A DNA stretch of 30,169 nucleotides from an uncultured Pelagibacteraceae bacterium. Its GTDB lineage: Bacteria; Pseudomonadota; Alphaproteobacteria; Pelagibacterales; Pelagibacteraceae. Every line of letters starts with the position of its first letter. Position 1 is the stretch's first letter. Shown here piece after piece: positions 8,319 to 15,841 of the stretch. Made by a program: the position numbers and the translations under genes. The notes under the pieces were generated by a model, which was not told the DNA's origin, made no database searches, and saw only the letters and a program-made list of their open reading frames with translations. The DNA is taken from positions 1 to 30,169 of the forward strand of contig CACGET010000006.1 in NCBI GenBank assembly GCA_902572155.1. Direction: 5' to 3'.

Positions 8319-10093
8319 TGAAGTACCCTAAAGAGTATCTTGATGAAATTAAAACAAGATTAAGAGTTTCAACAGTCGTATCGAAGTCAGTTACCTTAAA
8401 AAAAAGAGGAAAAGAATTTGTAGGTTTATCTCCATTTAAAAATGAGAAAACACCATCATTTACAGTAAATGATGAAAAAGAATTCTTTCATTGTTTTGCA
8501 ACTTCTGAACATGGAAATATTTTTGATTTTGTAATGAAAACTCAAAATTTAAAATTTGGTGAAGCTGTTAAACATTTAGCCCAATTAGCTGGGATGCAAC
8601 CATATATGTTCTCTAAGAATGATGAGGAACGAGAAAAAAAATGGAAAGAATATCTTTCAATTTATGAACAATATGTAGATTTTTATCACAATGAATTATT
8701 AAAAAATGAAACATATTCTAATGCAAGAGATTATTTAATAAATAGATCTCTAAGCAAGGAAGAAGTTAAGAAGTTCAAAATTGGTTTTATAGAAAAAAAC
8801 CCAAGTTATTTTGATAAATTGAAAAAAGAATTTAGTGAAGAAACTTTAATTGATAGTGGATTGTTTTATTTAGATGAAAAAAGGAAAATATATGTTGAAA
8901 GATTTAGAGGTAGATTAATATTTCCAATTAATAATATTTCAGGTCAACCAATAGCACTTGGTGGAAGAATAATTGAAAAATTAGATTATTTAGCAAAATA
9001 TATTAACTCTCCAGAGACTGTGTTTTTTAAAAAAGGATCTAATTTATATAACTTAGACCGAGCAAGAAAATTATCCAATAAAGTAGACCATATTTATTTA
9101 GTTGAGGGATACATGGATGTTGTTGGATTAAGTAAAAATGGAATTGAAAATGTAGTTGCAAATCTTGGAACATCATTAACAGATAAACAAATTTTATCTT
9201 TAAATCAATTTTTTGACGATATAATAGTTTGTTTTGATGGTGATGAAAGTGGATACAAAGCTGCTTTAAGAGCTGCAGAAAATGCCATTAAGGAATTAAG
9301 ACCAGAGAAACAAATCTCATTTTTATTTTTACCAGACAAAGAAGATCCAGATAGCTTTGTTAATAAGAATGGTAAAAATTATTTTATAGACTTTACCAAA
9401 CAGAGCAAAATTTCTATTCATCAATTTATTTTTGCTCATTATAAAAGACAAACAGAAAACAACCCTTCTTCAATGGCAATTTTTGAAAAAAAATTAAGAT
9501 CCATAGCCAACACTATAAAAGATGATTTTATTAAAAAATATGTACTCGAATATTTTTTAGAAAAAATTGCTGAATTAACACCTCATTCAAATCTTAAAAA
9601 GAATAAGTTATATGTCAAAAAAATTAAATCACTAGACTCTACTAAAAAATATTTTAATGAAAGCCAATCATTATCAGGGGTGGAATTAAAAGAATTTTCT
9701 TTATTACATCTTGTTATGAACAATTTAGCTTTAATTCAATCAAACATACATTTAATAGAAAATATTAAATTATTTACCAAAGTAAATAAGCAAATACTTA
9801 AAGCAATAATTGATAGGTTGAAATCTGGAGAACAAATTGCAATTGAGGATTTAAGTATAGATAAACAGCTACTTGATAAGATTAATAAATTTGCACCAAT
9901 AAAATATATTCTTAAAAAAAAGCCAAATAGCGAACATAAGATAATTGAATTATTAGAGGATATCTCCAGAGATCTTGTCAATTACGATTTGGAGTTTAGA
10001 ATTCAAGAATTAGAATCTCGTTTTTCTAAAGATATGAATGAGACAACATTTAATGAGCTAAAAGAGCTCAAAAAAAAGCAAAATATCAACTAA
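8318..10093 (+). CDS. dnaG: DNA primase
   Basis: This 591-residue primase synthesises RNA primers at the replication fork. The N-terminal CHC2-type domain is recognisable (GLSPFKNEKTPSFTVNDEK, HCFATSEHGNIFDF), followed by the primase core with RFRGRLIFPI and the Toprim motifs LVEGYMDVVGL (E263) and CFDGDESGYKA (D307, D309). The C-terminal region would bind the DnaB helicase. The zinc site is degenerate: of the usual C-H-C-C ligands, only C59 remains, with S38, K41 and T62 at the other positions. From memory of the family, alphaproteobacterial primases often have degenerate ligands here, so this is probably lineage-wide rather than a defect. It overlaps yqeY by one base and precedes rpoD by 67 bases. 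Confidence 0.96.
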   Translation: MKYPKEYLDEIKTRLRVSTVVSKSVTLKKRGKEFVGLSPFKNEKTPSFTVNDEKEFFHCFATSEHGNIFDFVMKTQNLKFGEAVKHLAQLAGMQPYMFSKNDEEREKKWKEYLSIYEQYVDFYHNELLKNETYSNARDYLINRSLSKEEVKKFKIGFIEKNPSYFDKLKKEFSEETLIDSGLFYLDEKRKIYVERFRGRLIFPINNISGQPIALGGRIIEKLDYLAKYINSPETVFFKKGSNLYNLDRARKLSNKVDHIYLVEGYMDVVGLSKNGIENVVANLGTSLTDKQILSLNQFFDDIIVCFDGDESGYKAALRAAENAIKELRPEKQISFLFLPDKEDPDSFVNKNGKNYFIDFTKQSKISIHQFIFAHYKRQTENNPSSMAIFEKKLRSIANTIKDDFIKKYVLEYFLEKIAELTPHSNLKKNKLYVKKIKSLDSTKKYFNESQSLSGVELKEFSLLHLVMNNLALIQSNIHLIENIKLFTKVNKQILKAIIDRLKSGEQIAIEDLSIDKQLLDKINKFAPIKYILKKKPNSEHKIIELLEDISRDLVNYDLEFRIQELESRFSKDMNETTFNELKELKKKQNIN

Positions 10094-10160
10094 ACCTATT
10101 AAATTAGTAATGGATTTTTGCAAATTTAATATTATATAAGACTTCCAAACTTTTATTGCT

Positions 10161-11987
10161 GTGGAAAGAATTATTACAAAATCATTTGCTAGATTAATGG
10201 GTCGTGGAACTCATAGAGGTTTTATTACTTATGAGGAATTAAATAAGTCTCTTGGTAAAAGAAATTTATCAGATGAAAATTTGGCTCAGGCATTTATTCA
10301 TATCTTAGATGAGAATGTATCATTAGTTGAAAAAAAATCTGATTTTAAAGTTTTAAAGAAAAAAGATAATTCCAATAAAGAAGATGGAAAGACAATTGAA
10401 AAGAGTGATGATCCGATAAGAATGTATCTCCGTGAAATGGGTGGAGTAGAATTGCTTTCTAGAGAAGGCGAGATAGCAATTGCAAAAAGAATCGAAGCTG
10501 GAAAAGATGTAATGTTAATTGCACTCTCACAAAGTCCTATTACTGCACAACAATTTAATGAGTGGAATGAAAAATTGTTAAAAGATGAAATTTTAGTTCG
10601 AGAAATCATCGACATTGACACAAATTATATGGAAGATGAGACGACAGGACCAAGTGCAAAACAGAAAAATGCTGGAGAAATAGATAAAGAAGAAAACTCA
10701 AGTGATGGTGACGATGAAGAATTTAATCCAACACTTGCTGCAATGGAAACCGAGATTAAGCCTAAAGTTCTAAAAACCATACATAATTTGACCAGAGATT
10801 ATAATAAATTAGTTAAATATCAAAAAGACAAACTAGATTGTGTTCTTAACTCTAAAACATTTTCTCCATCAAAAGAAAAAGGATATGAAAAAATTGTAAG
10901 TGAAATTTTAGAAAATATTAAATCTTTACAATTATCACCTTCAGTTCTTGAAGATTTAGTTCAAAAACATTATGTCGAAAACAAAAAAATTATTTCACTT
11001 GAGGGGAATCTTTTAAGATTAGCAATGGACCAAAAAATTCCAAGAAATGAATTTATTAAATTTTATATAGGAAATGAAATTAATCCAAATTTAAAAAAGT
11101 TTTTAGATACAAATTTAGTTTGGAAGCAATTTTTTTCAAAAAATAAAGAAGAATTTAAAAACATTAGAGAAAGATTAATTGAAATAAGTCATAAACTTGG
11201 AATTTCAGTCACAGATTACAAAAAATTGGTAAGTAGAGTTCAAAAAGGTGAAAAAGAGTCAAGAATTGCAAAAAAAGAAATGGTTGAAGCTAATCTTAGA
11301 TTGGTTATTTCAATAGCAAAAAAATATACTAATAGAGGTTTGCAGTTTCTAGATTTAATTCAAGAAGGAAATATCGGTTTAATGAAAGCTGTAGATAAAT
11401 TTGAATATAGAAGAGGATATAAATTTTCAACATATGCTACTTGGTGGATTAGACAAGCAATAACCAGATCAATTGCAGATCAAGCTAGAACTATTAGAAT
11501 TCCTGTACACATGATAGAAACAATTAATAAAATTGTTCGAACTCAAAGATTGATATTAAGTGAATTTGGAAGAGAGGCAACACCAGAGGAATTAGCTAAA
11601 AAATTAAGAATGCCATTAGATAAAGTCAGAAAAGTTTTAAAAATTTCAAAAGAACCTGTTTCTTTAGAAAAACCTGTAGGCGATGAAGAAGATAGTAGTT
11701 TAGGAGATTTTATTGAAGATACTAAGGCCTTAGCTCCGTTAGAACAAGCAATTAAATCTAATTTAGGTGAAGCAACTACTAAAATTTTATCTACCTTAAC
11801 ACCAAGAGAGGAGAGAGTCTTAAGAATGAGATTTGGAGTAGGAATGAATACCGATCATACCCTTGAGGAAGTGGGGCTTCAATTTTCAGTAACTCGAGAA
11901 AGAATTAGACAAATTGAAGCTAAAGCTCTTAGAAAATTAAAACATCCAAGCAGATCTAAACAGCTGAAAAGTTTTCTTGAAAGTTGA
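10161..11987 (+). CDS. rpoD: Primary RNA polymerase sigma factor (sigma-70)
   Basis: The 608-residue housekeeping sigma factor directs RNA polymerase to -10/-35 promoters. Visible regions are a region 1.1 remnant (RGFITYEELNKSL), region 1.2 (DDPIRMYLREMGGVELLSRE), a variable acidic insert (about residues 155-190), region 2 with RDLVIQEGN-like FLDLIQEGNIGLMKAVDKFE and YATWWIRQAITRSIADQ (2.3-2.4), region 3 (IPVHMIETINK), and region 4.2 (LEEVGLQFSVTRERIRQIEA). The start is taken as GTG at 10161 because an in-frame stop at 10137-10139 blocks extension and no ATG lies between; an ATG at 10197 (residue 13) is an alternative. No clear Shine-Dalgarno sequence is seen for either. It is followed within 7 bases by a tRNA gene. 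Confidence 0.96.
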   Translation: MERIITKSFARLMGRGTHRGFITYEELNKSLGKRNLSDENLAQAFIHILDENVSLVEKKSDFKVLKKKDNSNKEDGKTIEKSDDPIRMYLREMGGVELLSREGEIAIAKRIEAGKDVMLIALSQSPITAQQFNEWNEKLLKDEILVREIIDIDTNYMEDETTGPSAKQKNAGEIDKEENSSDGDDEEFNPTLAAMETEIKPKVLKTIHNLTRDYNKLVKYQKDKLDCVLNSKTFSPSKEKGYEKIVSEILENIKSLQLSPSVLEDLVQKHYVENKKIISLEGNLLRLAMDQKIPRNEFIKFYIGNEINPNLKKFLDTNLVWKQFFSKNKEEFKNIRERLIEISHKLGISVTDYKKLVSRVQKGEKESRIAKKEMVEANLRLVISIAKKYTNRGLQFLDLIQEGNIGLMKAVDKFEYRRGYKFSTYATWWIRQAITRSIADQARTIRIPVHMIETINKIVRTQRLILSEFGREATPEELAKKLRMPLDKVRKVLKISKEPVSLEKPVGDEEDSSLGDFIEDTKALAPLEQAIKSNLGEATTKILSTLTPREERVLRMRFGVGMNTDHTLEEVGLQFSVTRERIRQIEAKALRKLKHPSRSKQLKSFLES

Positions 11988-11994
11988 TTTTACT

Positions 11995-12069
11995 GGGCCG
12001 TTAGCTCAATAGTAGAGTACTGCATTGACATTGCAGGGGTAGTTGGAGCGTAACCAACACGGCCCACCA
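11995..12069 (+). tRNA. tRNA-Val(GAC) with unusual D and T loops
   Basis: The 75-base gene folds into a cloverleaf with perfect stems: acceptor GGGCCGT/ACGGCCC, D stem GCTC/GAGT (one G-T pair), anticodon stem CTGCA/TGCAG, T stem GTTGG/CCAAC, plus encoded CCA. The anticodon loop TTGACAT gives GAC, reading Val codons GUC/GUU. The loops are odd. The D loop AATAGTA has A at position 18, keeping only G19. The T loop AGCGTAA replaces the near-universal TTCGAAT type, giving A54, G55, C56, G57, T58. G19-C56 pairing is still possible, 54/58 is swapped from T-A to A-T, and 18/55 is changed from G-T to A-G. Intact stems argue for a functional RNA rather than a decaying copy. It lies directly after rpoD and may be co-transcribed with it. 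Confidence 0.85.
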
Positions 12070-12093
12070 AAAAGAGAAATAAAAATTTTAAAA

Positions 12094-12879
12094 ATGAAAA
12101 AAAGTTTTATATTTTATTATAATTTTTTTATTTTGTTTATATTTATTTTGTTGGTAGAGGGTATTTATAGTGCTTACTATTATAAAATTAGTTCAATAAT
12201 TGAATTTTTACCATTTAAATCTATATCATCAATAAACCCATACATTTGGAATGAAAATGGTCTGGTTGAGATTTTACAAAATTTTTTTCTATTATTTTCA
12301 GTATTATTTGTGTTTCGTTTTTTAAAAAATAATAAATTAAAACAAATGGGTAATTTTCTATTATTTTTTATATATCTTTATTTTTTTGGATTAATCTATT
12401 ATTTTTTTGAGGAAATATCATGGGGCCAACATATCTTTTTTTGGAATTCTCCAGAATTTTTTTCTCAGTATAATAACCAAAATGAGACGAATTTACACAA
12501 TACTTCCAATCTTTTAAATGAGTTGCCAAGGACGTTATTATTAATATGGTGTACCTCTTCTTTTTTATTTATTAATTTTTTTAAAGAAAAAAATCAATTT
12601 TCTAATTTGAAAGCTTTTATTTTTCCTAATATAAATTTAAAGAAAATTTCTTTTTTACTTCTTTTTTTTGTATTACCTGATTTAATCGTTGATAAACTAA
12701 ACTTACATCCAGGATATCCTATTGACTGGATTACAGAAATAAGACTCTATGAAGTAATTGATTTTATAACATTTAATTATTTAAGACTTTCAGAGTTACA
12801 TGAATTGATATTTGATTATTATATCTTGTCTCATTCTTACTATTTGATTAAATTAGATCATTTTGAAGATAAATCATAA
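12094..12879 (+). CDS. Uncharacterised membrane protein with EEISWGQ motif
   Basis: A frame is open from inside the tRNA gene, but the likely start is the ATG at 12094 (MKKSFIFYYN), giving 261 residues and leaving the tRNA free. About five hydrophobic segments are visible (residues about 5-28, 55-77, 87-106, 147-163, 185-203). A conserved-looking block follows the third: EEISWGQHIFFWNSPEFF (106-123) and NETNLHN (130-136); similar EExSWGQ...LHN blocks occur, from memory, in uncharacterised bacterial inner-membrane proteins. A later acidic stretch LYEVIDF...LSELHELIFD (218-241) could pair with it. No function can be assigned; the Glu/His-rich block between membrane segments could form a metal or catalytic site, which is only inference. 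It sits alone between two tRNA genes. Confidence 0.7.
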   Translation: MKKSFIFYYNFFILFIFILLVEGIYSAYYYKISSIIEFLPFKSISSINPYIWNENGLVEILQNFFLLFSVLFVFRFLKNNKLKQMGNFLLFFIYLYFFGLIYYFFEEISWGQHIFFWNSPEFFSQYNNQNETNLHNTSNLLNELPRTLLLIWCTSSFLFINFFKEKNQFSNLKAFIFPNINLKKISFLLLFFVLPDLIVDKLNLHPGYPIDWITEIRLYEVIDFITFNYLRLSELHELIFDYYILSHSYYLIKLDHFEDKS

Positions 12880-12924
12880 CTTGAATGAAAATAAAAAACA
12901 AAGTAAAAGCTTGTTAATTGAGTA

Positions 12925-13001
12925 GGGCCTGTAGCTCAGTTGGTTAGAGCAGTACACTCATAATGTATTGGTCCCAGGTTCGAGTCCTGGCGGGCCCACC
13001 A
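12925..13001 (+). tRNA. tRNA-Met(CAT), elongator type
   Basis: The 77-base gene has acceptor stem GGGCCTG/CGGGCCC, a canonical D arm (GCTC AGTTGGTTA GAGC), anticodon loop CTCATAA (anticodon CAT), a canonical T arm (CCAGG TTCGAGT CCTGG) and encoded CCA. The fully paired acceptor end (G1-C72) excludes the usual bacterial initiator, and the CTCATAATG context is typical of elongator tRNA-Met. A tRNA-Ile2 with lysidine at position 34 is a less likely alternative. It is convergent with mlaC, which ends 9 bases away. Confidence 0.95.
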
Positions 13002-13010
13002 AAACGAGAA

Positions 13011-13601
13011 TTAACTTTTTACAAATTCTTCAAGAGTTTTAAATAAAGCGTTAATATCTCCATCATTAGAATTTATTATAGATGAAAACTCCTCTTTTTG
13101 AGTTCTTGCTAAACTTAAGCCTTCAATTATTAAATCTCTAATCAAAGGTTTATCGGCAATCTTTGTGTAAACTCTCCAATCTATTTTAATTTCTGGTCTT
13201 TTATCAGTCCCTTTTAATGTGCTACTTACTAAAGTGTAATTTTTATTTAAAATTTCTTGAGAATTTACAATAATTTGTGGGTCAGTATATTCTACAAGCC
13301 TACTAGAAAAACTTTTTAAGAAATAGTTTTTAAATAACTCGGAATAAGTTTTTTTTTGATCTTCAGTTAAGTTTTTTCTGTACTTACCAAGCGTGTAAAG
13401 TCCTATACCTTTAACATCTACATTTTCTATAGCTATCAATTTTAATTCATCAATTTTTTGGCTATCTGTAGTTTGATTAGATAATACTTTTGAAGCTCTA
13501 TCCACTGTTGATTGAATAAATTCTTTAGGCTCAACAGAAAATGCAATATTAAATGTATTAGTTAGAAATATTATAAAAAATAAAATTTTTTTTATATTCA
13601 T
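13011..13601 (-). CDS. mlaC: MlaC-family periplasmic phospholipid-binding protein
   Basis: This 196-residue protein has an N-terminal signal peptide (ILFFIIFLTNTFNIAFS, likely cleavage before V23) and matches MlaC/Ttg2D along its length, including YTLGKYRKNLTEDQKKTYSELF and the central strand pattern ending in KIDWRVYTKIADKPLIRDLIIEGLSL. MlaC carries phospholipids across the periplasm between the outer-membrane MlaA complex and the inner-membrane MlaFEDB transporter. It lies 17 bases downstream of mlaA on the same strand, so the two form an operon; mlaD, mlaE and mlaF are not in this window. Confidence 0.88.
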   Translation of the reverse strand: MNIKKILFFIIFLTNTFNIAFSVEPKEFIQSTVDRASKVLSNQTTDSQKIDELKLIAIENVDVKGIGLYTLGKYRKNLTEDQKKTYSELFKNYFLKSFSSRLVEYTDPQIIVNSQEILNKNYTLVSSTLKGTDKRPEIKIDWRVYTKIADKPLIRDLIIEGLSLARTQKEEFSSIINSNDGDINALFKTLEEFVKS

Positions 13602-13618
13602 TTGACTAGTAAATCAAA

Positions 13619-14407
13619 TTATTGTGTATCAATTTCTTCCCAATCACTATCATTCTGGGTATTAATTATTTTTTTTGAATTAAGTATTTTTTGCTGCCTA
13701 TCTTGTAAATATAAGCTTTTTACTGAAGAATAAAAATCTATAGAGTTTTTATTTAAGTTTTCTATTTCATCATAATTTTTAGCTCTAAAATCAACACCAC
13801 CTATAACTTTAGATGAATAGTAATGAACATCATCAAAATGTTGAGTTTCATTTTTAACTGTCACATTGTACCAAGGGTCTCCACCAACAAAATTCACCAA
13901 AGAGCCCGCTGTATCTCTAACTGTAGATGGGCCGAGGACTGGTAGAACTAAATAGCACCCTGGTCCCACACCCATTTTTGCAAATGATTGTCCATAATCC
14001 TCTTTTTCATATTCAGAAAATCCTATCTTTTCTGCAACATCAAATAAACCCAAAATTCCAATTGTGGTATTAATGACGAATCTTCCAGTATTCACACCTG
14101 CTTTTTTAAATTCTCCTTGAAGAATATTATTAGGTATAGTCACAACATTAGATAAGTTGTCTAATGAATTACTTACTCCTGATTTCACTGGAGAAGGTAA
14201 CACTCTATAAACTGTAGCAACTGGTTTAAAAATTACTTTGTCTAGAGCTTGATTAAAAGCAAATGTAGCTCTGTTTAAACCTTCAAAGCAGTCTTTTACT
14301 TCAGAAGGGTTATTTTTTTTCAATATAAGCTCACCATCACTACCAGCAATTGCACTAGAGGTTAGCCCTATTACTGCGACTAGTATAGCTAAATATTTTT
14401 TGAACAT
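13619..14407 (-). CDS. mlaA: MlaA (VacJ) outer-membrane phospholipid trafficking protein
   Basis: This 262-residue protein carries the MlaA signatures DCFEGLNRATFAFNQALDK (usually DPFEGFNR), VNTGRFVINTTIGILGLFDVA, and EDYGQSFAKMGVGPGCYLVLPVLGPS. MlaA is a ring-shaped outer-membrane protein that removes mislocalised phospholipid from the outer leaflet and hands it to MlaC. Unusually, no lipobox is visible: the signal peptide MFKKYLAILVAVIGLTSSAIA ends in an AIA signal-peptidase-I-type site, and the first cysteine is C40, inside the mature domain. It would thus be a non-lipidated MlaA. It heads an operon with mlaC and is divergent from the amidase gene, 64 bases away. Confidence 0.92.
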   Translation of the reverse strand: MFKKYLAILVAVIGLTSSAIAGSDGELILKKNNPSEVKDCFEGLNRATFAFNQALDKVIFKPVATVYRVLPSPVKSGVSNSLDNLSNVVTIPNNILQGEFKKAGVNTGRFVINTTIGILGLFDVAEKIGFSEYEKEDYGQSFAKMGVGPGCYLVLPVLGPSTVRDTAGSLVNFVGGDPWYNVTVKNETQHFDDVHYYSSKVIGGVDFRAKNYDEIENLNKNSIDFYSSVKSLYLQDRQQKILNSKKIINTQNDSDWEEIDTQ

Positions 14408-14471
14408 TGTTGTTTATATAATCTATTTATATTTAAAATAAAATAAGTTTATCATAAAGTATACATCAAAA

Positions 14472-15194
14472 ATGTCTTATAAATTAAGCTTTAATTACTC
14501 TCCTAATTTTTATTCAAGAAAAAGAAAATCTCAAAATATTAAATTTATAATCTTGCACTATACGGGCATGAAAAACGACAAAGAATCAATTAATAGATTA
14601 ACTAATTATAAATCTAGTGTTAGTTGTCATTATTATATTGATAAAAAAGGTAAAATAATATTAATGGTCCCAGATTTGTATGTAGCTTGGCATGCAGGAA
14701 AGTCAAGATGGAAAAAATTTAGATCTCTGAATAAAAATTCAATAGGAATAGAAATTAGCAATCCAGGACATAAATTAGGATATAAAAATTTCAAATCTCA
14801 ACAATTAAATTCTCTAAAAAAATTACTGAGAGGTTTAATAACAAAATATAAAATTAATTATAGAAATGTTTTAGGACATTCTGATATTGCGCCATTACGA
14901 AAGAAAGACCCGGGAGAGAAATTTCCATGGAAAGAACTTGCTCAAAAAAAATTATGTTTATGGCATTCGTTAAATATAATTGAACTAAAAAAACTTAGGA
15001 ATAAAAAAATAAGTGAATTAAAACGAAAGTCTTTTTTCAAAAATCTTTCAAAAATTGGCTATTACGATTCTAAATCAAATAAAGAAAATCTTTTTTTGTT
15101 AAATGCTTTTCAAAGAAGATTTAGACAAGAATTAATTAATTCAAAAATAGATGAAGAAAGTTATATTATTAGTGAAAACCTTGTCGCTAGATAA
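14472..15194 (+). CDS. N-acetylmuramoyl-L-alanine amidase, AmpD/AmiD type
   Basis: The 240-residue enzyme cleaves the amide bond between N-acetylmuramic acid and the peptide stem. The Amidase_2 fold is shown by IILHYTG (zinc ligand H29), GIEISN (E94), WHAGKSRW (H74), and GHSDIAPLRKKDPG (ligands H136 and D146). The C-terminal segment GYY...LLNAFQRRFRQEL...ENLVAR resembles the small peptidoglycan-binding domain of AmiD-like enzymes. No signal peptide is seen, so it may act in the cytoplasm on recycled muropeptides, though non-classical export cannot be excluded. It is upstream of rnpB and the dcw cluster, a neighbourhood recalled from other alphaproteobacteria. Confidence 0.9.
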   Translation: MSYKLSFNYSPNFYSRKRKSQNIKFIILHYTGMKNDKESINRLTNYKSSVSCHYYIDKKGKIILMVPDLYVAWHAGKSRWKKFRSLNKNSIGIEISNPGHKLGYKNFKSQQLNSLKKLLRGLITKYKINYRNVLGHSDIAPLRKKDPGEKFPWKELAQKKLCLWHSLNIIELKKLRNKKISELKRKSFFKNLSKIGYYDSKSNKENLFLLNAFQRRFRQELINSKIDEESYIISENLVAR

Positions 15195-15205
15195 TTTCTT
15201 AACTC

Positions 15206-15233
15206 TTGATTTTCTAAATATTATCATTATTAT
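15206..15233 (+). promoter_or_regulatory. Candidate promoter of rnpB
   Basis: TTGATT (15206-15211), 16 bases, then TATTAT (15228-15233), each one mismatch or two from consensus. Transcription would begin near 15239-15240, which is where the P1 helix of RNase P RNA begins. Confidence 0.45.
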
Positions 15234-15238
15234 CAAAC

Positions 15239-15596
15239 TGCCAGATAAATGATTTATCGCTTTAATATTTTATTAAAGAGGAAAGTCCGGGCTCCGCAAG
15301 GATACAGTGCCAGGTAATACCTGGCGGGGGCAACCCTAGGGATAGTGCCACAGAAAATAAACCGCCATAACATGGCAAGGGTGAAAAGGTGTGGTAAGAG
15401 CACACCGGTTCTATTGGTAACAATGAACGCTGGAAAACCCCACTGGGAGCAAGACTAAGTAGAGATGACATTGTTTAATTACTAAAAGCCATCCTTGGCT
15501 AGTCATCAGGGTTAGTTGCTTGAGCTTAAGAGTGATCTTGAGCCTAGACAAATGGTAAATTTAAACGACAGAACCCGGCTTACAGTTTATCTGGCA
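15239..15596 (+). ncRNA. rnpB: RNase P RNA, bacterial type A
   Basis: This is the catalytic RNA that trims 5' leaders from tRNA precursors. The conserved 5' core GAGGAAAGTCCGGGCTCC is at about 15278-15295, followed by the ACAGAAAATAAACCGCC segment (15350-15366), the GAGCAAGAC core (15447-15455) and the 3' core ACAGAACCCGGCTTA (15568-15582). The ends are set by the P1 helix: TGCCAGATAAA (15239-15249) pairs perfectly with TTTATCTGGCA (15586-15596). The length of about 358 bases suits type A. An antisense frame across it is a chance opening. The stretch from 15597 to about 15770 shows only AT-rich sequence and a small CTAAT/ATTAG hairpin (15706-15719). Confidence 0.95.
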
Positions 15597-15770
15597 AAAT
15601 AATTGTTTTTCAAAAAAATTTAAGCTATCAATTAAATGGATTTATAATATCTATTATTAATAAATTTAGAGCAAATATTCTATTCCATTCATAATTAAAT
15701 CTTATCTAATTTTGATTAGTAGCAATAGTAATAGTCACAAAAATCAACTAAAATCCTATAAATTCATGAT

Positions 15771-15799
15771 TTGACAGTTATTTCATTTACCCATATATT
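15771..15799 (+). promoter_or_regulatory. Strong sigma-70 promoter of the mraZ/dcw operon
   Basis: An exact -35 TTGACA (15771-15776), an optimal 17-base spacer and a near-consensus -10 TATATT (15794-15799) precede mraZ by about 40 bases. The transcript would start near 15806. The -10 element lies within the MraZ box array. This is the best promoter match found in the window. Confidence 0.75.
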
Positions 15800-15813
15800 C
15801 CCATATATTCCCA
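15789..15813 (-). promoter_or_regulatory. Three MraZ boxes overlapping the dcw promoter
   Basis: On the minus strand the array reads TGGGA, five bases, TGGGA, five bases, TGGGT, at 15813-15809, 15803-15799 and 15793-15789. In Escherichia coli, MraZ binds direct TGGGN repeats spaced by five bases, so number, motif and spacing all match. The array covers the -10 element and start site of the promoter, consistent with autorepression of mraZ and the genes behind it. Confidence 0.8.
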
Positions 15814-15841
15814 TTTATGGAATCTATGAATTATAAAATAT

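Noticed and set aside
12043..12093. Extended N-terminus of the membrane protein starting inside the tRNA gene
   Set aside because: It would translate the tRNA 3' half; the ATG at 12094 directly before the hydrophobic segment is a better start.
12880..12924. Terminator after the membrane protein
   Set aside because: No stable hairpin followed by a T run can be formed.
15262..15471. Minus-strand frame of 69 codons
   Set aside because: Lies within RNase P RNA, whose conserved cores and P1 helix explain the sequence.
15597..15770. Possible small RNA, riboswitch or terminator between rnpB and the mraZ promoter
   Set aside because: Only AT-rich sequence and a five-pair CTAAT/ATTAG hairpin; no conserved aptamer-like core and no GC stem with a U tract.
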